Positions 17,958 through 27,346 are shown, counted from the first letter of the stretch. The stretch is DNA of 64,000 nt from Pseudoalteromonas sp. XI10 (GCF_001469895.1 NZ_LOPY01000062.1:1-64000), one strand, 5' to 3'. The notes: generated from the letters alone by a model not told the origin. Numbers and translations are program-made.

Positions 17958-19226
17958 CTATGAAGATTGCTGAGTCTGAGTCGATACTTTTGAGCCAACC
18001 AGCGCAAAGTAAGTAATGTATAAATAACATGCGATAGGTAAAAACAACGCCATTTGCACGCCAATAGAATCTGCTAACACACCTTGTAGTAATGGAATAA
18101 TCGCACCACCTACAATCGCTAAACATAAAATGCCTGAGCCTTTAGAGGTATATTTACCAAGGCCGTGTAGAGCAAGACTGAAAATCGTTGGGAACATAAT
18201 CGAGTTACATAACCCCACTAGTAAAATTGCCCACATAGCAAGGCTACCCTCACCTGTCATGGCAATAATTACCAGCAATACAGCTAATAAGCCATGGCAG
18301 GCTAGTACCTTACCGGCATTAAACTTTTGCATTACAGCAGCACCAATGAAACGGCCAACCATAGCACCAGCAAAATAGTAGCTAATATAATGCGCGGCTT
18401 CATTTTCTGGTAAACCAGCAATGTTATCTAGGGTCAAAAAGCCTACTAAGAAGCTGCCAATCGCTACCTCTGCGCCTACATACACAAAAATACCTACAGC
18501 ACCTAGGATAAGGTGGCGGTAACGCCAAACACTGCCTAAGTCAACAAAGTCTTCTAAGTCTTGATGTGCCGCTTCGCTATCACTTTCTTTACCTAGCTTT
18601 GGCAGTTTTAAAAATGCAAAGATAACCGCAAGTACCAACAAGCTTAACGATAACATTAAATAAGGAAGCTTCACTTCTTCTGCCGTTGCTTGGCTAATTT
18701 CAGATAGAATTAACCAACCACCAAAAATTGGCGCGACTGTTGTTCCTAAAGAATTAAACGCTTGTGTCATAGTCAAACGCGAAGATGCTGTTTTTTGTGG
18801 ACCAAGAACACTTACATAAGGGTTGGCAGATACTTGTAAAATAGTGATGCCCGAGGCCAGTACAAACAAGGCAAGTAAGAATAACTCATACACATGAGCA
18901 ACCGCAGCTGGGTAAAACAGCGCACAACCGACGGCCGCAACCACTAAGCCAACGACAATACCAAACTGGTAACCAATACGACTGACCAACTTACCTGCCG
19001 GAATCGACATCACAAAATACGCACCAAAGAAGCAAAACTGAATGAGCATAGCCTGCGTATAGTTAAGTGAAAACATTCCTTTTAAGTAAGGGATTAATAT
19101 GTCATTAAGACAAGTGATGAACCCCCACATAAAAAATAATGTGGTCAATGATGCCAGCGCAAAGTGCTGCTTTGGCATATCTGCTTGGCCTGCTGCAGCC
19201 GAAACAGGAGTTGATACATGAGCCAT
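17958..19226 (-). CDS. FucP/GluP-type sugar MFS transporter
   Basis: A 422-residue major-facilitator protein with 12 predicted helices. The start LTTLFFMWGFITCLNDILIPYLKG and the motif VLASGITILQVSANPYVSVLGP are diagnostic of the fucose/glucose/galactose:H+ symporter group. The C-terminal half holds SIMFPTIFSLALHGLGKYTSKGSG. It should import the glucose released by the GH3 enzyme encoded downstream. Transcription starts at a promoter overlapped by a LacI-type operator, so sugar-dependent derepression is expected. Confidence 0.92.
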   Translation of the reverse strand: MAHVSTPVSAAAGQADMPKQHFALASLTTLFFMWGFITCLNDILIPYLKGMFSLNYTQAMLIQFCFFGAYFVMSIPAGKLVSRIGYQFGIVVGLVVAAVGCALFYPAAVAHVYELFLLALFVLASGITILQVSANPYVSVLGPQKTASSRLTMTQAFNSLGTTVAPIFGGWLILSEISQATAEEVKLPYLMLSLSLLVLAVIFAFLKLPKLGKESDSEAAHQDLEDFVDLGSVWRYRHLILGAVGIFVYVGAEVAIGSFLVGFLTLDNIAGLPENEAAHYISYYFAGAMVGRFIGAAVMQKFNAGKVLACHGLLAVLLVIIAMTGEGSLAMWAILLVGLCNSIMFPTIFSLALHGLGKYTSKGSGILCLAIVGGAIIPLLQGVLADSIGVQMALFLPIACYLYITYFALVGSKVSTQTQQSS

Positions 19227-19320
19227 AATTTTTTCTCTAGTTAATTATATTTATCAGTTTGTTACAGCAAACTCTGGTACTTAATCACTAACAACCAATA
19301 GCGAAATATGTTGCAACATT

Positions 19321-19340
19321 AAATGTAAGCGCTTACATTT
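19321..19340. promoter_or_regulatory. LacI-family operator 1
   Basis: A perfect 20-bp palindrome with core TGTAAGCGCTTACA. It overlaps the -10 and start region of the leftward transporter promoter, a position suited to repression. Confidence 0.85.
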
Positions 19341-19365
19341 ATAACATATAAATCATATTTAGCAA
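19338..19365 (-). promoter_or_regulatory. Sigma-70 promoter of the transporter-GH3 operon
   Basis: On the minus strand, TTGCTA and TATAAA are separated by 16 bp. The -10 runs straight into operator 1. Position is about 110 bp before the transporter start. Confidence 0.65.
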
Positions 19366-19382
19366 TTTATTTACAGAAAAAA

Positions 19383-19396
19383 TGTAAGCGCTTACA
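19383..19396. promoter_or_regulatory. LacI-family operator 2
   Basis: A second exact TGTAAGCGCTTACA, 59 bp centre to centre from operator 1. It falls within a possible rightward promoter (TTTACA at 19370, TACAGT at 19393, spacing 17) for the GH1 gene. Confidence 0.82.
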
Positions 19397-19455
19397 GTGG
19401 AGTCATAGCTCTAAATATTCAAGCCTTACACTAACCCGAAGGACGAGTATTAACT

Positions 19456-20784
19456 GTGTATAAATCAATTTCACTGTTACCTGATTCGGCTTTGCTCAAG
19501 CCCGAATTCACTTTTGGGGTGGCAACAGCCTCATTTCAGATTGAAGGGGCACGCGATAAGCGCCTCGATTGTATTTGGGATACATTTTGCGAAAAGCTTG
19601 GCACCATTGCAGATAACAGTCATGGCGATGTAGCTTGTGATCATGTTGCACGATGGCAGCAAGATATCGAGATGATTGCTGATTTGGCTGTCGATGCTTA
19701 CCGCTTATCTATTTCTTGGCCGAGAGTCATGCTACAAGATGGCTCAGTTAACGAGCAAGGTATAGCATTTTACACTCAGCTATTATCGGCCCTAAAAGCA
19801 CGCAACATTAAGACCTACGTCACCTTATATCACTGGGATTTACCGCAATACCTTGAAGATAATGGCGGTTGGTTAAATCGCGAGACAGCCTATAAATTTA
19901 AAGACTATGCCGAACTTGTTACTCAGCACCTTGGCCATTTGGTTGATTCTTTTGCAACCTTGAACGAGCCATTTTGTAGTGCCTACTTAGGTTATGAAGT
20001 GGGTGTACATGCACCTGGTATAAAATCGCAACAAGCTGGCCGACAAGCTGCGCACCACTTACTGCTTGCCCATGGTCTTGCTATGCAAGTATTACGTAAA
20101 AACTGCCCAGATACAGAAGCAGGTATCGTATTAAACTTCAGCCCGACCTATCCATTAACCGCCGATGATAAAAAAGCCGCTGAGCTTGCTGATCAATATC
20201 ACAACCAATGGTATATCAAAGCGGTTTTAGAAGGCGCTTATCCATCTTTATTTAATGATTTAGCTGATGAAGTTAAGCCAACTGTTATTGCTGGCGATAT
20301 GGCAATTATAAGCCAAGACGTCGACTTTATTGGCGTTAACTACTATACCCGCATACACTACAAAAATACCGCTGATAACTGGTTTGAAGAAGCAAACCTT
20401 ACAGATGTTCGTGTTACCGATATGGGCTGGGAAGTTTACCCACAAGGTTTAACTGAGCTTTTGGTATCATTGCACCAGCAATATGACTTACCAAAAATGT
20501 ACATCACCGAAAATGGCGCTGCCATGGCCGACACGTTAGAAAATGGTGAAGTGAACGACATCGAGCGGGTAGATTATTACCACACTCATTTAAATGCAGT
20601 GTGTGATGCAATTCGCCAAGGCGTCGATATTCAAGGCTACTTTGCGTGGAGCTTAATGGACAACTTTGAATGGGCGTATGGCTACGAAAAGCGCTTTGGC
20701 TTAGTTTATATTGATTATCAAAACCAACAACGCATTTTAAAAGAAAGCGCAAAACAATATCGCGCGCTACTCAAACAGCGATAA
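19456..20784 (+). CDS. bglA: GH1 beta-glucosidase
   Basis: A 442-residue family 1 glycoside hydrolase, the normal single-domain length and without a signal peptide, so cytosolic. The N-terminal signature FGVATASFQIEGA is intact. The acid/base is Glu171 in TLNEPF, and the nucleophile is Glu352 in YITENGA. The aglycone loop SLMDNFEWAYGYEKRFGLVY is complete. It should split cellobiose, laminaribiose or other beta-glucosides brought in by the symporter encoded next. The start is a GTG with GAAGGACG upstream. It is the first gene of the rightward arm, behind operator 2. Confidence 0.95.
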   Translation: MYKSISLLPDSALLKPEFTFGVATASFQIEGARDKRLDCIWDTFCEKLGTIADNSHGDVACDHVARWQQDIEMIADLAVDAYRLSISWPRVMLQDGSVNEQGIAFYTQLLSALKARNIKTYVTLYHWDLPQYLEDNGGWLNRETAYKFKDYAELVTQHLGHLVDSFATLNEPFCSAYLGYEVGVHAPGIKSQQAGRQAAHHLLLAHGLAMQVLRKNCPDTEAGIVLNFSPTYPLTADDKKAAELADQYHNQWYIKAVLEGAYPSLFNDLADEVKPTVIAGDMAIISQDVDFIGVNYYTRIHYKNTADNWFEEANLTDVRVTDMGWEVYPQGLTELLVSLHQQYDLPKMYITENGAAMADTLENGEVNDIERVDYYHTHLNAVCDAIRQGVDIQGYFAWSLMDNFEWAYGYEKRFGLVYIDYQNQQRILKESAKQYRALLKQR

Positions 20785-20808
20785 AAATAACAACAATAGA
20801 GAACACAC

Positions 20809-22131
20809 ATGCTGACAAAAAGAGAAAAAATAGCCTACGGATTAGGCGACACAGCAAGTAATATCATCTTTCAAACGGTGATGTTATTTTTAACTTTTTT
20901 CTATACTGATATCTTTGGTATTTCACCCGCTATTGTTGGCACCTTGTTTTTGGTGGTGAGATTCGTAGACGCAGTTACCGATCCACTAATGGGGGCTTTA
21001 ACCGATTCGACCCGCACTAAGTGGGGAAGCTATCGCCCCTACTTGCTCTGGCTCGCCTTACCATTTGGGGTGATCAGTATGATCACCTTCACCACACCAG
21101 ACCTACCAGAATCAGGTAAAGTCATTTACGCATTTGTCACTTACACTTTGCTAATGCTGGTTTATACCGCTATTAATATTCCTTACTCAGCATTAGGGGG
21201 AGTATTAAGTGGCGATCCTAAAGAGCGAGTATCCATTCAATCTTACCGATTTGTATTTGGTATGCTGGGCGGCTTAATTGTCAGTGCCTGCACTTTACCT
21301 TTGGTAAACTGGCTAGGAAAAGGTGATAACGCTACCGGCTACCAACTCACTATGGCTTTAATGAGTGGCTTTGGTGTGATCTTGTTTTTGATTTGTTTTC
21401 GCTTTACCAAAGAGCGCGTTGTAGCTCAGAACAGCTCATCGTTGAGCTGGAAAACCCGCATGAACACGTTATGGCAAAATGGCCCATTTAAAGTGTTGTG
21501 CTTTGCTGCATTTATGTTGTTAACCAGTATGGTACTACGCACTACCCTTGCCATTTACTATGTAAAATATGTGCTTGGTGAAGCAGAGCTGGTCACCTAC
21601 TTTGTTACCATCGGCATGATAGGTAATGTTCTGGGCTGCGCCTGTGCAAACCCTCTTAGTAAACGCGTTGATAAGAAAACTGCCTATATTCGTTTGCAAT
21701 ATATCTCTGCAGCAATTAGTTGCGTGGCATTTTGGTTGCCGGGCGAACAACTGATACTTGCCTTTGCCGTTTACTTTTTATGGTGTTTCTTCACGCAAAT
21801 GGCAACCCCGCTACTGTGGGCAAAAATGGCCGACACCATAGATTACGGACAGTGGAAAACTGGTGAAAGGCTTACAGGCCTAGTCTACGCAAGCGTGGTC
21901 TTTTTTATTAAGCTTGGTCTAGCCCTTGGCGGTGCCATTGCAGGTTGGTTACTGGCATTTTATGGCTATGAAGCTAATACAGAATTAAGCGAACATACGC
22001 TTTCAGGTATCTTAATTTCGTTTACCCTTTACCCAGCAATAGGTAGTATGCTTGTCGCTTTTATAATGAAAAGGTATATTCTGGATAACCAAACGGTTGA
22101 GCAGATCAGTGCCGATTTATCGTTAAAGTAG
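20809..22131 (+). CDS. GPH-family glycoside:cation symporter (MelB-like)
   Basis: A 440-residue, 12-helix transporter of the glycoside-pentoside-hexuronide:cation family. It begins KIAYGLGDTASNIIFQ and continues RFVDAVTDPLMGALTDSTRTKWGSYRPY, the standard GPH motif with its cation-site aspartates. TPLLWAKMADTIDYGQWKTGER is the conserved helix-10/11 segment. It is 24 bp downstream of the GH1 gene and should supply it with beta-glucosides using sodium or protons. Confidence 0.94.
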   Translation: MLTKREKIAYGLGDTASNIIFQTVMLFLTFFYTDIFGISPAIVGTLFLVVRFVDAVTDPLMGALTDSTRTKWGSYRPYLLWLALPFGVISMITFTTPDLPESGKVIYAFVTYTLLMLVYTAINIPYSALGGVLSGDPKERVSIQSYRFVFGMLGGLIVSACTLPLVNWLGKGDNATGYQLTMALMSGFGVILFLICFRFTKERVVAQNSSSLSWKTRMNTLWQNGPFKVLCFAAFMLLTSMVLRTTLAIYYVKYVLGEAELVTYFVTIGMIGNVLGCACANPLSKRVDKKTAYIRLQYISAAISCVAFWLPGEQLILAFAVYFLWCFFTQMATPLLWAKMADTIDYGQWKTGERLTGLVYASVVFFIKLGLALGGAIAGWLLAFYGYEANTELSEHTLSGILISFTLYPAIGSMLVAFIMKRYILDNQTVEQISADLSLK

Positions 22132-22161
22132 CATCCATAATTTTGTTTAAAAAGGAATAAT

Positions 22162-23184
22162 ATGGCCACCATTTACGAGGTGTCGAAACTAGCAGGTGTT
22201 TCTCTTGCAACCGTTTCACGAGTAATGAACAACAATGCAAATGTCAGTGATGCTACTCGTAAAAAGGTCACTGCCGCAATGGATGAGCTTGGCTATAGAC
22301 CTAACTCAATTGCTCAATCATTGGCATCAAATTGCTCGAACAGTGTTGGCTTACTGGTCTCTGAATTACAAGGTCCGTTTTACGGGCCTATGATGAGTGG
22401 CATTGAAAATACGTTTCGTAACCAAGGCAAACACCTGATTATTGCTGCGGGTCACAGTGATGAAGAACGCGAAAAACAAGGGATTGAATTTTTAATAAGC
22501 CGTAACTGCGATGGCCTTATTTTACATGTTGAAGCGGTCAGCGACGACTACCTTATTAAGCTCAGTAAAGGCCGTACCCCGTTTGTATTGATCAACCGCT
22601 ATATCAGCGAACTCAGTGATCGCTGTATTTTACTTAACAATATTAAAGGTGGTTACTTAGCTGCTAAGCATGTTTTAGAACAAGGTCATAAAGATATTGC
22701 CTACATCAGCGGGCCGCTATGGAAACGAGATGCTAAAGACCGCTTAGAAGGTCATAAACAGGCTCTTGCTGAGTTTAACCTTGAGTTTGATGAAAACCTA
22801 TTATTCCAAGGTGATTTCATGGAAGCGAGTGGTTACGAAGGTTTAAAATCGCTGCATCAACAAACACACCCATTCACTGCGCTTATCTGTGCCAATGATG
22901 AAATGGCTGTGGGTGCCATGGCTAGCGCGAGAGATTTAGGGTTAACTTTACCTAAGCAATTGTCGATTATGGGTTACGATAACGTGTTTTTCACCCGTCA
23001 CGTTTACCCACAATTGAGCACCGTTAATTACCCAATAGATGAGATGGGTCGCATGGCAGCAGATTGGGTGTTAAATCATGTTTATCAAAAACAAACCCCA
23101 CCACTACAAACGCTATTTGAACCGGAGCTGATAGTTAGACATTCAATTAGCCGCCAATCAGCTCAGATAACAAGCCAAGGTTAA
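22162..23184 (+). CDS. LacI-family transcriptional regulator of the beta-glucoside locus
   Basis: A 340-residue repressor. The N-terminal helix-turn-helix reads ATIYEVSKLAGVSLATVSRVMN, followed by the hinge helix NSIAQSLASN. The effector domain has the periplasmic-binding fold (VGLLVSELQGPFYGPMMSGIE, DGLILHVEAVSDDYL, ALICANDEMAVGAM). It is the third gene of the rightward arm, so it is probably autoregulated through the two TGTAAGCGCTTACA palindromes. The ligand is likely a beta-glucoside or glucose. Its 3' end overlaps the convergent hybrid kinase gene by 38 bp. Confidence 0.93.
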   Translation: MATIYEVSKLAGVSLATVSRVMNNNANVSDATRKKVTAAMDELGYRPNSIAQSLASNCSNSVGLLVSELQGPFYGPMMSGIENTFRNQGKHLIIAAGHSDEEREKQGIEFLISRNCDGLILHVEAVSDDYLIKLSKGRTPFVLINRYISELSDRCILLNNIKGGYLAAKHVLEQGHKDIAYISGPLWKRDAKDRLEGHKQALAEFNLEFDENLLFQGDFMEASGYEGLKSLHQQTHPFTALICANDEMAVGAMASARDLGLTLPKQLSIMGYDNVFFTRHVYPQLSTVNYPIDEMGRMAADWVLNHVYQKQTPPLQTLFEPELIVRHSISRQSAQITSQG

Positions 23185-25114
23185 TTGGCTTTAATAGCAC
23201 TTGTTCAATCTCAAGTTGTTCAATTTTTTCAGGCTCTGGCTCTGCGCCACTAACAATGACTAGATTTAAGTCAGGGTGGCGCTGTTTAATTTCGCGAGCT
23301 AAATCAAGCCCTTCGCCATCCGGCAAGTGCATATCAAGTAACACTTTAGCAAAATTTTGATCGTCACTCAGTGTCGCAAGACACGCAGCACAACTTGGTG
23401 CTATAACAGTTTCAACACCTAAACTTTCAAGCAATAATTGAGTGATTTGCGCTGCATCACCGTCGTCCTCAACCAATAAATAGCGCGTACTCTGTAAGGT
23501 CACTTCAGGGCTGTCGTCTTGCTCAACGACAGGTTCTGTATTGCCTTCGCAAATGTAATGATTGAGCACTTGGTAAAGCAACCCAGAATCAACCGGTTTT
23601 GCAATCATATCGTTAAAGCCAAGCGCACTTAACTCAGTTTTCACCCCTTTCATGGTGGCGGCGGTAAGCGCGATGATTGGTCCTTGATAACCCATTTTAC
23701 GAAGCTCTATAGTGGCTTCTTTACCGCCCATAACCGGCATATGCAAATCAATAAATACAATATCAAAAGGCTTACCCTCTTGCTCTGCACTGGCTACTTT
23801 TTCAATTGCTTGTTTACCGTGTTCTGCATAATCCACTTCTGCGCCAGTGCTGGTAATCATGTGACCAACGAGATTACGTAAATCTTTTAAATCGTCGACC
23901 ACTAATACTCGTCCAGTGGTTTTTAACATTGCTAGTTTTTGCTGGCAATCTGGATTTGAATCAAAGCGCAGCACTTGGCGTTCAATTTCTCGAATATTGC
24001 CAGGGTAAATCGAAAGGGTAAATTCAGAGCCCACGCCTTGAGTTGACTCAAGTTCAATAGAGCCTTGCATACGACTAAGCAACTCTGAACAAATAGCAAG
24101 GCCAAGCCCCGCTCCACCGACATCTCGTGATTCTACATCAGCAATTTGTTCAAATGGTTTAAAAATCAGTGCTTGTTTTTCAGCTGGAATACCAAGGCCA
24201 GTGTCTTTAATACTAAAAAACAGCATTTCTCGTTCATTAACCCATGCAGTCCAAGCACGCACTGTGATCTCGCCTTGGTTGGTAAACTTGATTGCGTTGT
24301 TGATGATGTTAATGAGGATTTGGCGTAAACGTGTAGCGTCTGTGTTTATAACTAAAGGCAGAGCTTGCTGCGACTCAAATTTAAGAGTTAAGCCTTTATC
24401 AAGCGCTGAGACGCGCATTAAGGTATAAACGTCAGCCATTAGACTATCTAAGTTAACATCACTGCAATTGAGCTCAAGTTTATCGGCAGCAATCTTTGAT
24501 AGGTCAAGCACATCATTAAGCAAACTCAGTAAGTGTTTACCATTTCGGTAAATCACGCCCAACTCATTTTGAGCATGCTGATTTTTATCACTTTGCATGA
24601 GTAACTCTGTGTAACCCAAGATAGAAGACAGAGGTGTGCGTAACTCATGACTCAAATGAGCTAAAAAGCGGTCTTTAGAGCGGTTTTCTGCTTCTGCTTT
24701 TAAACGCTCAACACGCTCATCTTCAACATCTCGGCGAGCTAAAGCGTAGCGTATAGCACGGGCAAAGCGGCTAGAGTTCATCTCGCTCTTAACCAGATAA
24801 TCAACCGCACCGGCATCGAGCGCTGCAGAATCGAGAGCTTCATCTGATTGCCCGGTTAGCATGATAATCGGGCCGCGAAAGCCATTTGCCACGGCCCGTT
24901 TTAGTACTTCGAGGCCATCTGATGCGCCTAAACGATAATCTAACAAACAAATATCATGCTTGTTTTCGCTAAGCTCACTAATGGCCTCTTCGGGGCAACT
25001 TAACCACTCAACATCGAATGTATGGGAACCTAATTGGTCTAGGTAGTCGCAAGTAAGAATATAATCGTCTTCGTCGTCTTCTACTAAGAGTAATCGGGTT
25101 ACCTTATCTAACAT
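23147..25114 (-). CDS. Hybrid histidine kinase, REC-HisKA-HATPase-REC-REC
   Basis: A soluble 655-residue hybrid kinase with no membrane segment. Receiver 1 occupies about 1-125 (DDEDDYILTCDYL, CLLDYRLGASDG). HisKA follows with the phospho-acceptor in LAHLSHELRTPLSSILGYTELL, then the ATPase with ILINIINNAIKFTNQGE and DVGGAGLGLAICSELL. Receiver 2 has VLVVDDLKDLRN and VFIDLHMPVMGG. Receiver 3 has YLLVEDDGDAAQ and LLDMHLPDGEG and ends soon after its conserved LLKP. An N-terminal receiver that controls a kinase fits input from the other kinase of this operon. It is the last gene of the five-gene cluster. Confidence 0.95.
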   Translation of the reverse strand: MLDKVTRLLLVEDDEDDYILTCDYLDQLGSHTFDVEWLSCPEEAISELSENKHDICLLDYRLGASDGLEVLKRAVANGFRGPIIMLTGQSDEALDSAALDAGAVDYLVKSEMNSSRFARAIRYALARRDVEDERVERLKAEAENRSKDRFLAHLSHELRTPLSSILGYTELLMQSDKNQHAQNELGVIYRNGKHLLSLLNDVLDLSKIAADKLELNCSDVNLDSLMADVYTLMRVSALDKGLTLKFESQQALPLVINTDATRLRQILINIINNAIKFTNQGEITVRAWTAWVNEREMLFFSIKDTGLGIPAEKQALIFKPFEQIADVESRDVGGAGLGLAICSELLSRMQGSIELESTQGVGSEFTLSIYPGNIREIERQVLRFDSNPDCQQKLAMLKTTGRVLVVDDLKDLRNLVGHMITSTGAEVDYAEHGKQAIEKVASAEQEGKPFDIVFIDLHMPVMGGKEATIELRKMGYQGPIIALTAATMKGVKTELSALGFNDMIAKPVDSGLLYQVLNHYICEGNTEPVVEQDDSPEVTLQSTRYLLVEDDGDAAQITQLLLESLGVETVIAPSCAACLATLSDDQNFAKVLLDMHLPDGEGLDLAREIKQRHPDLNLVIVSGAEPEPEKIEQLEIEQVLLKPINLGLLSELIGG

Positions 25115-25164
25115 TCTTATTCCTTATACCCGTTTGCTTAATCAATTATTATTGCTAATTGGTA

Positions 25165-25626
25165 TTAATCGTTCTGTGAGGGTGGTAGCTCTACAAACTC
25201 TACCCAGTATTTCCCTAGTGTTTGCATTAACTCAACTAAACCTTCAAAAGTAACCGGTTTAGTGATGTATGATGCAGCGCCCAAGTCGTAGCCTTTAACC
25301 ATATCTTCTTCTTGTTTTGATGTGGTTAAAATCACAACCGGAATCCCCTTTAAGTTAGGGTTGGCTTTGATGGCTTGTAAAGCTTCTCGGCCATCCATAC
25401 GCGGCATATTTAAATCGAGTAAAATCAAACCCGGACGAGGCGAATTTTCTTTTTCACTAAATTTGCCTTTACGCTCAAGGTATTCAAGCAACTCTACACC
25501 GTCTTCAACAAAAAACAGCTCGTTCAATACACGGCTTTCGGCCAATGCATCTTGGGTTAATAAACGATCATCTTCGTCGTCATCTGCCATTAAAATGGTA
25601 ATTGGTTTAACTTTATTAAGTGGCAT
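25165..25626 (-). CDS. Single-domain response regulator (Rcp1-like)
   Basis: A 153-residue receiver with no output domain. The acidic pocket reads ADDDEDDRLL, the phospho-acceptor Asp is in LILLDLNMPRMDG, and VVILTTSK and YITKPV complete the site. The long insertion before the acceptor strand (ERKGKFSEKENSPRPG) is typical of Rcp1-like partners of phytochrome-type kinases. Its start codon overlaps the stop of the CHASE3 kinase (TAATG), implying coupled translation and direct partnership. Confidence 0.95.
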   Translation of the reverse strand: MPLNKVKPITILMADDDEDDRLLTQDALAESRVLNELFFVEDGVELLEYLERKGKFSEKENSPRPGLILLDLNMPRMDGREALQAIKANPNLKGIPVVILTTSKQEEDMVKGYDLGAASYITKPVTFEGLVELMQTLGKYWVEFVELPPSQND

Positions 25627-27104
25627 TACGCCTCTCCTTGTAATGTGAAAAGCGATGTTTCCACGGGTAATTTAAGGGTGAAGCTTGCACCCTCACCAAC
25701 GCGACTGCTTGCAGTTATTTCTCCGCCATGGCGCTCAACAATACGACGACAAACCGATAAGCCTATGCCTGTGCCTTTATATTGAGAACGACCATGCAGT
25801 CGCTGAAACGGAACAAATATTTTTTCAAGATACTCTTCAGAAAAGCCAATGCCGTTATCTGAAATGGTAATAACTTCCCACTCCACATCGCTATTGTGAG
25901 TTTCGCTAAATTCTGACGTTCGCTGGTATGTAATATCAATTACAGGCGCAACATTTTCACGTCTAAACTTCACCGCATTAGAAAGAATATTTAAGAACAA
26001 TTGCAGCATTTGGCTTGGATCGGCTTGAATATGCGGTAAAGTATCAAGATTAACTGTGGTTTCAGATTCTTTTATCGCAATTTCAAGATCATCAAGAACT
26101 TCTGCAACAACTTCATTTAAATCAGTATCAGTAAAATCTTTACCACGGGTGGTTACGCGTGAGAACTCAAGCAGGTCATTGATTAAATTAGACATACGCT
26201 GCGCCGCATTTTTCATTCGGCTAATATAGTCGATACCTTTTTCACCTAGCTCATCTTTAAACATCTTTTCAAGGCGGTCACTGAAGGCTTGGATCTTACG
26301 CAGTGGCTCTTGTAAATCATGGCTTGCAACAAAAGCAAAGTCTTCAAGCTCTCTGTTTGAGCGGCTTAGCTCATCAGAATAGATAGTTAGCTCTTGCGTA
26401 CGTTCTGCAACTTTTGCCGCTAGGTTCTCGTTTTGGTTTTCAAGCTCAGCTCTGTACTTAGCTTGGTTGCGTGTGTTGATACGTGTTAATACAAACATAC
26501 CTATAATCAATAAGGCACTAGTCACTGACGTAATGGCAAATGTTAGCTTAGCATCATCTTTGATTTGCGAGAGCTTTGCGAACTGATCTATCTTAAAGTT
26601 AAGCTCTCGCATTTGTATTTCATCAACTGCTTCACGGATTTCTTTATATAGATCGCGACCTTGGTCTGTTAGTAACAAGCGGCGAGCTTTAACGTCTTTA
26701 TTTGCAAGGGCCAGGTCGGTTGTTTTAGTCATTACCGCCACTTTGTCGTTTACCAAATGTATTAAACGAGCAATGCGGTCTGCTTGCCCTTCAATTTCTG
26801 AGTGCAAACTTTTAACAAGCATGATCTGCGCCTGCATTGAAGCAATTGCATCATTGTAAGGCAATAAATAATCTTCTCGGTCACTAAGTAAATAACCACG
26901 CTGGCCTGACTCGGCTTGAACTACAGACAAGTGTAGTCGCTCTATCGCAGTATTCAGTGAATTGGTGTTATCAAGACTACTTTGTGTTTCGGTGAGTGAG
27001 CGAATGCTATTAAGAGCTAAAAACGCATTAGCCACCACGATACAGAGCACCACGGCTATAAAGCCTGCCCAATTGACCGCTATCTTTCCTTTTTGTTTTT
27101 GCAT
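25626..27104 (-). CDS. CHASE3-domain membrane histidine kinase
   Basis: A 492-residue sensor kinase. A first membrane helix (about 13-33) precedes a periplasmic four-helix CHASE3 domain (about 40-185), marked by ERLHLSVVQAESGQRGYLLSDREDYL. A second helix lies near 187-208, then a coiled coil. HisKA has FVASHDLQEPLRKIQAFSDRL, the phytochrome-type H-box, and the ATPase has NILSNAVKFRRENV and YKGTGIGLSVCRRIVERHGG. The domain senses an unknown envelope or soluble cue. Translational coupling to the Rcp1-like receiver points to that protein as its first phosphate acceptor. Confidence 0.95.
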   Translation of the reverse strand: MQKQKGKIAVNWAGFIAVVLCIVVANAFLALNSIRSLTETQSSLDNTNSLNTAIERLHLSVVQAESGQRGYLLSDREDYLLPYNDAIASMQAQIMLVKSLHSEIEGQADRIARLIHLVNDKVAVMTKTTDLALANKDVKARRLLLTDQGRDLYKEIREAVDEIQMRELNFKIDQFAKLSQIKDDAKLTFAITSVTSALLIIGMFVLTRINTRNQAKYRAELENQNENLAAKVAERTQELTIYSDELSRSNRELEDFAFVASHDLQEPLRKIQAFSDRLEKMFKDELGEKGIDYISRMKNAAQRMSNLINDLLEFSRVTTRGKDFTDTDLNEVVAEVLDDLEIAIKESETTVNLDTLPHIQADPSQMLQLFLNILSNAVKFRRENVAPVIDITYQRTSEFSETHNSDVEWEVITISDNGIGFSEEYLEKIFVPFQRLHGRSQYKGTGIGLSVCRRIVERHGGEITASSRVGEGASFTLKLPVETSLFTLQGEA

Positions 27105-27126
27105 TTGCTTCCTAATCTATGAGCGC

Positions 27127-27336
27127 TTAATCTGCAGCGTGAGTGTCACTTATTTCTTGTAAGTGCTCACTACACTGCTGACAATTAGCTATTATTTTAT
27201 TTAATGCCTCTAATGCTTTTTGTTTTGGCATATCATTTTCTAATACGAGCTTAACTAACTCTGCATTCATTGAAATACGGTTCAGCGGCGCACGGGCATC
27301 GTGCACCATTTTTCGTAAAGACTCGTTATTATTCAT
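27127..27336 (-). CDS. Stand-alone HisKA-like (DHp helix) protein without ATPase
   Basis: A 69-residue protein. The frame could start at 27378, but that would run into the preceding gene; the ATG at 27336 has AAAGGAT upstream. Residues 7-30 resemble a histidine kinase H-box helix: LRKMVHDARAPLNRISMNAELV, with His12 in the place of the phospho-acceptor followed by D-x-R-x-P-L. A second amphipathic helix (about 38-62) could complete an antiparallel hairpin. No N, G1 or G2 ATP-binding boxes exist in or after it. It sits 10 bp after the sigma-54 activator and 22 bp before the CHASE3 kinase. A phosphotransfer or kinase-binding role is inferred only. Confidence 0.8.
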   Translation of the reverse strand: MNNNESLRKMVHDARAPLNRISMNAELVKLVLENDMPKQKALEALNKIIANCQQCSEHLQEISDTHAAD

Positions 27337-27346
27337 AGCTATCCTT

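Noticed and set aside
17590..18016. Overlapping 107-108-codon frames antisense to the GH3 and transporter genes
   Set aside because: Both are shadows of well-supported genes and lack ribosome sites.
17950..18126. N-terminal 59-codon extension of the GH3 gene
   Set aside because: The extension would overlap the transporter gene and bury the lipoprotein signal that begins at the ATG used.
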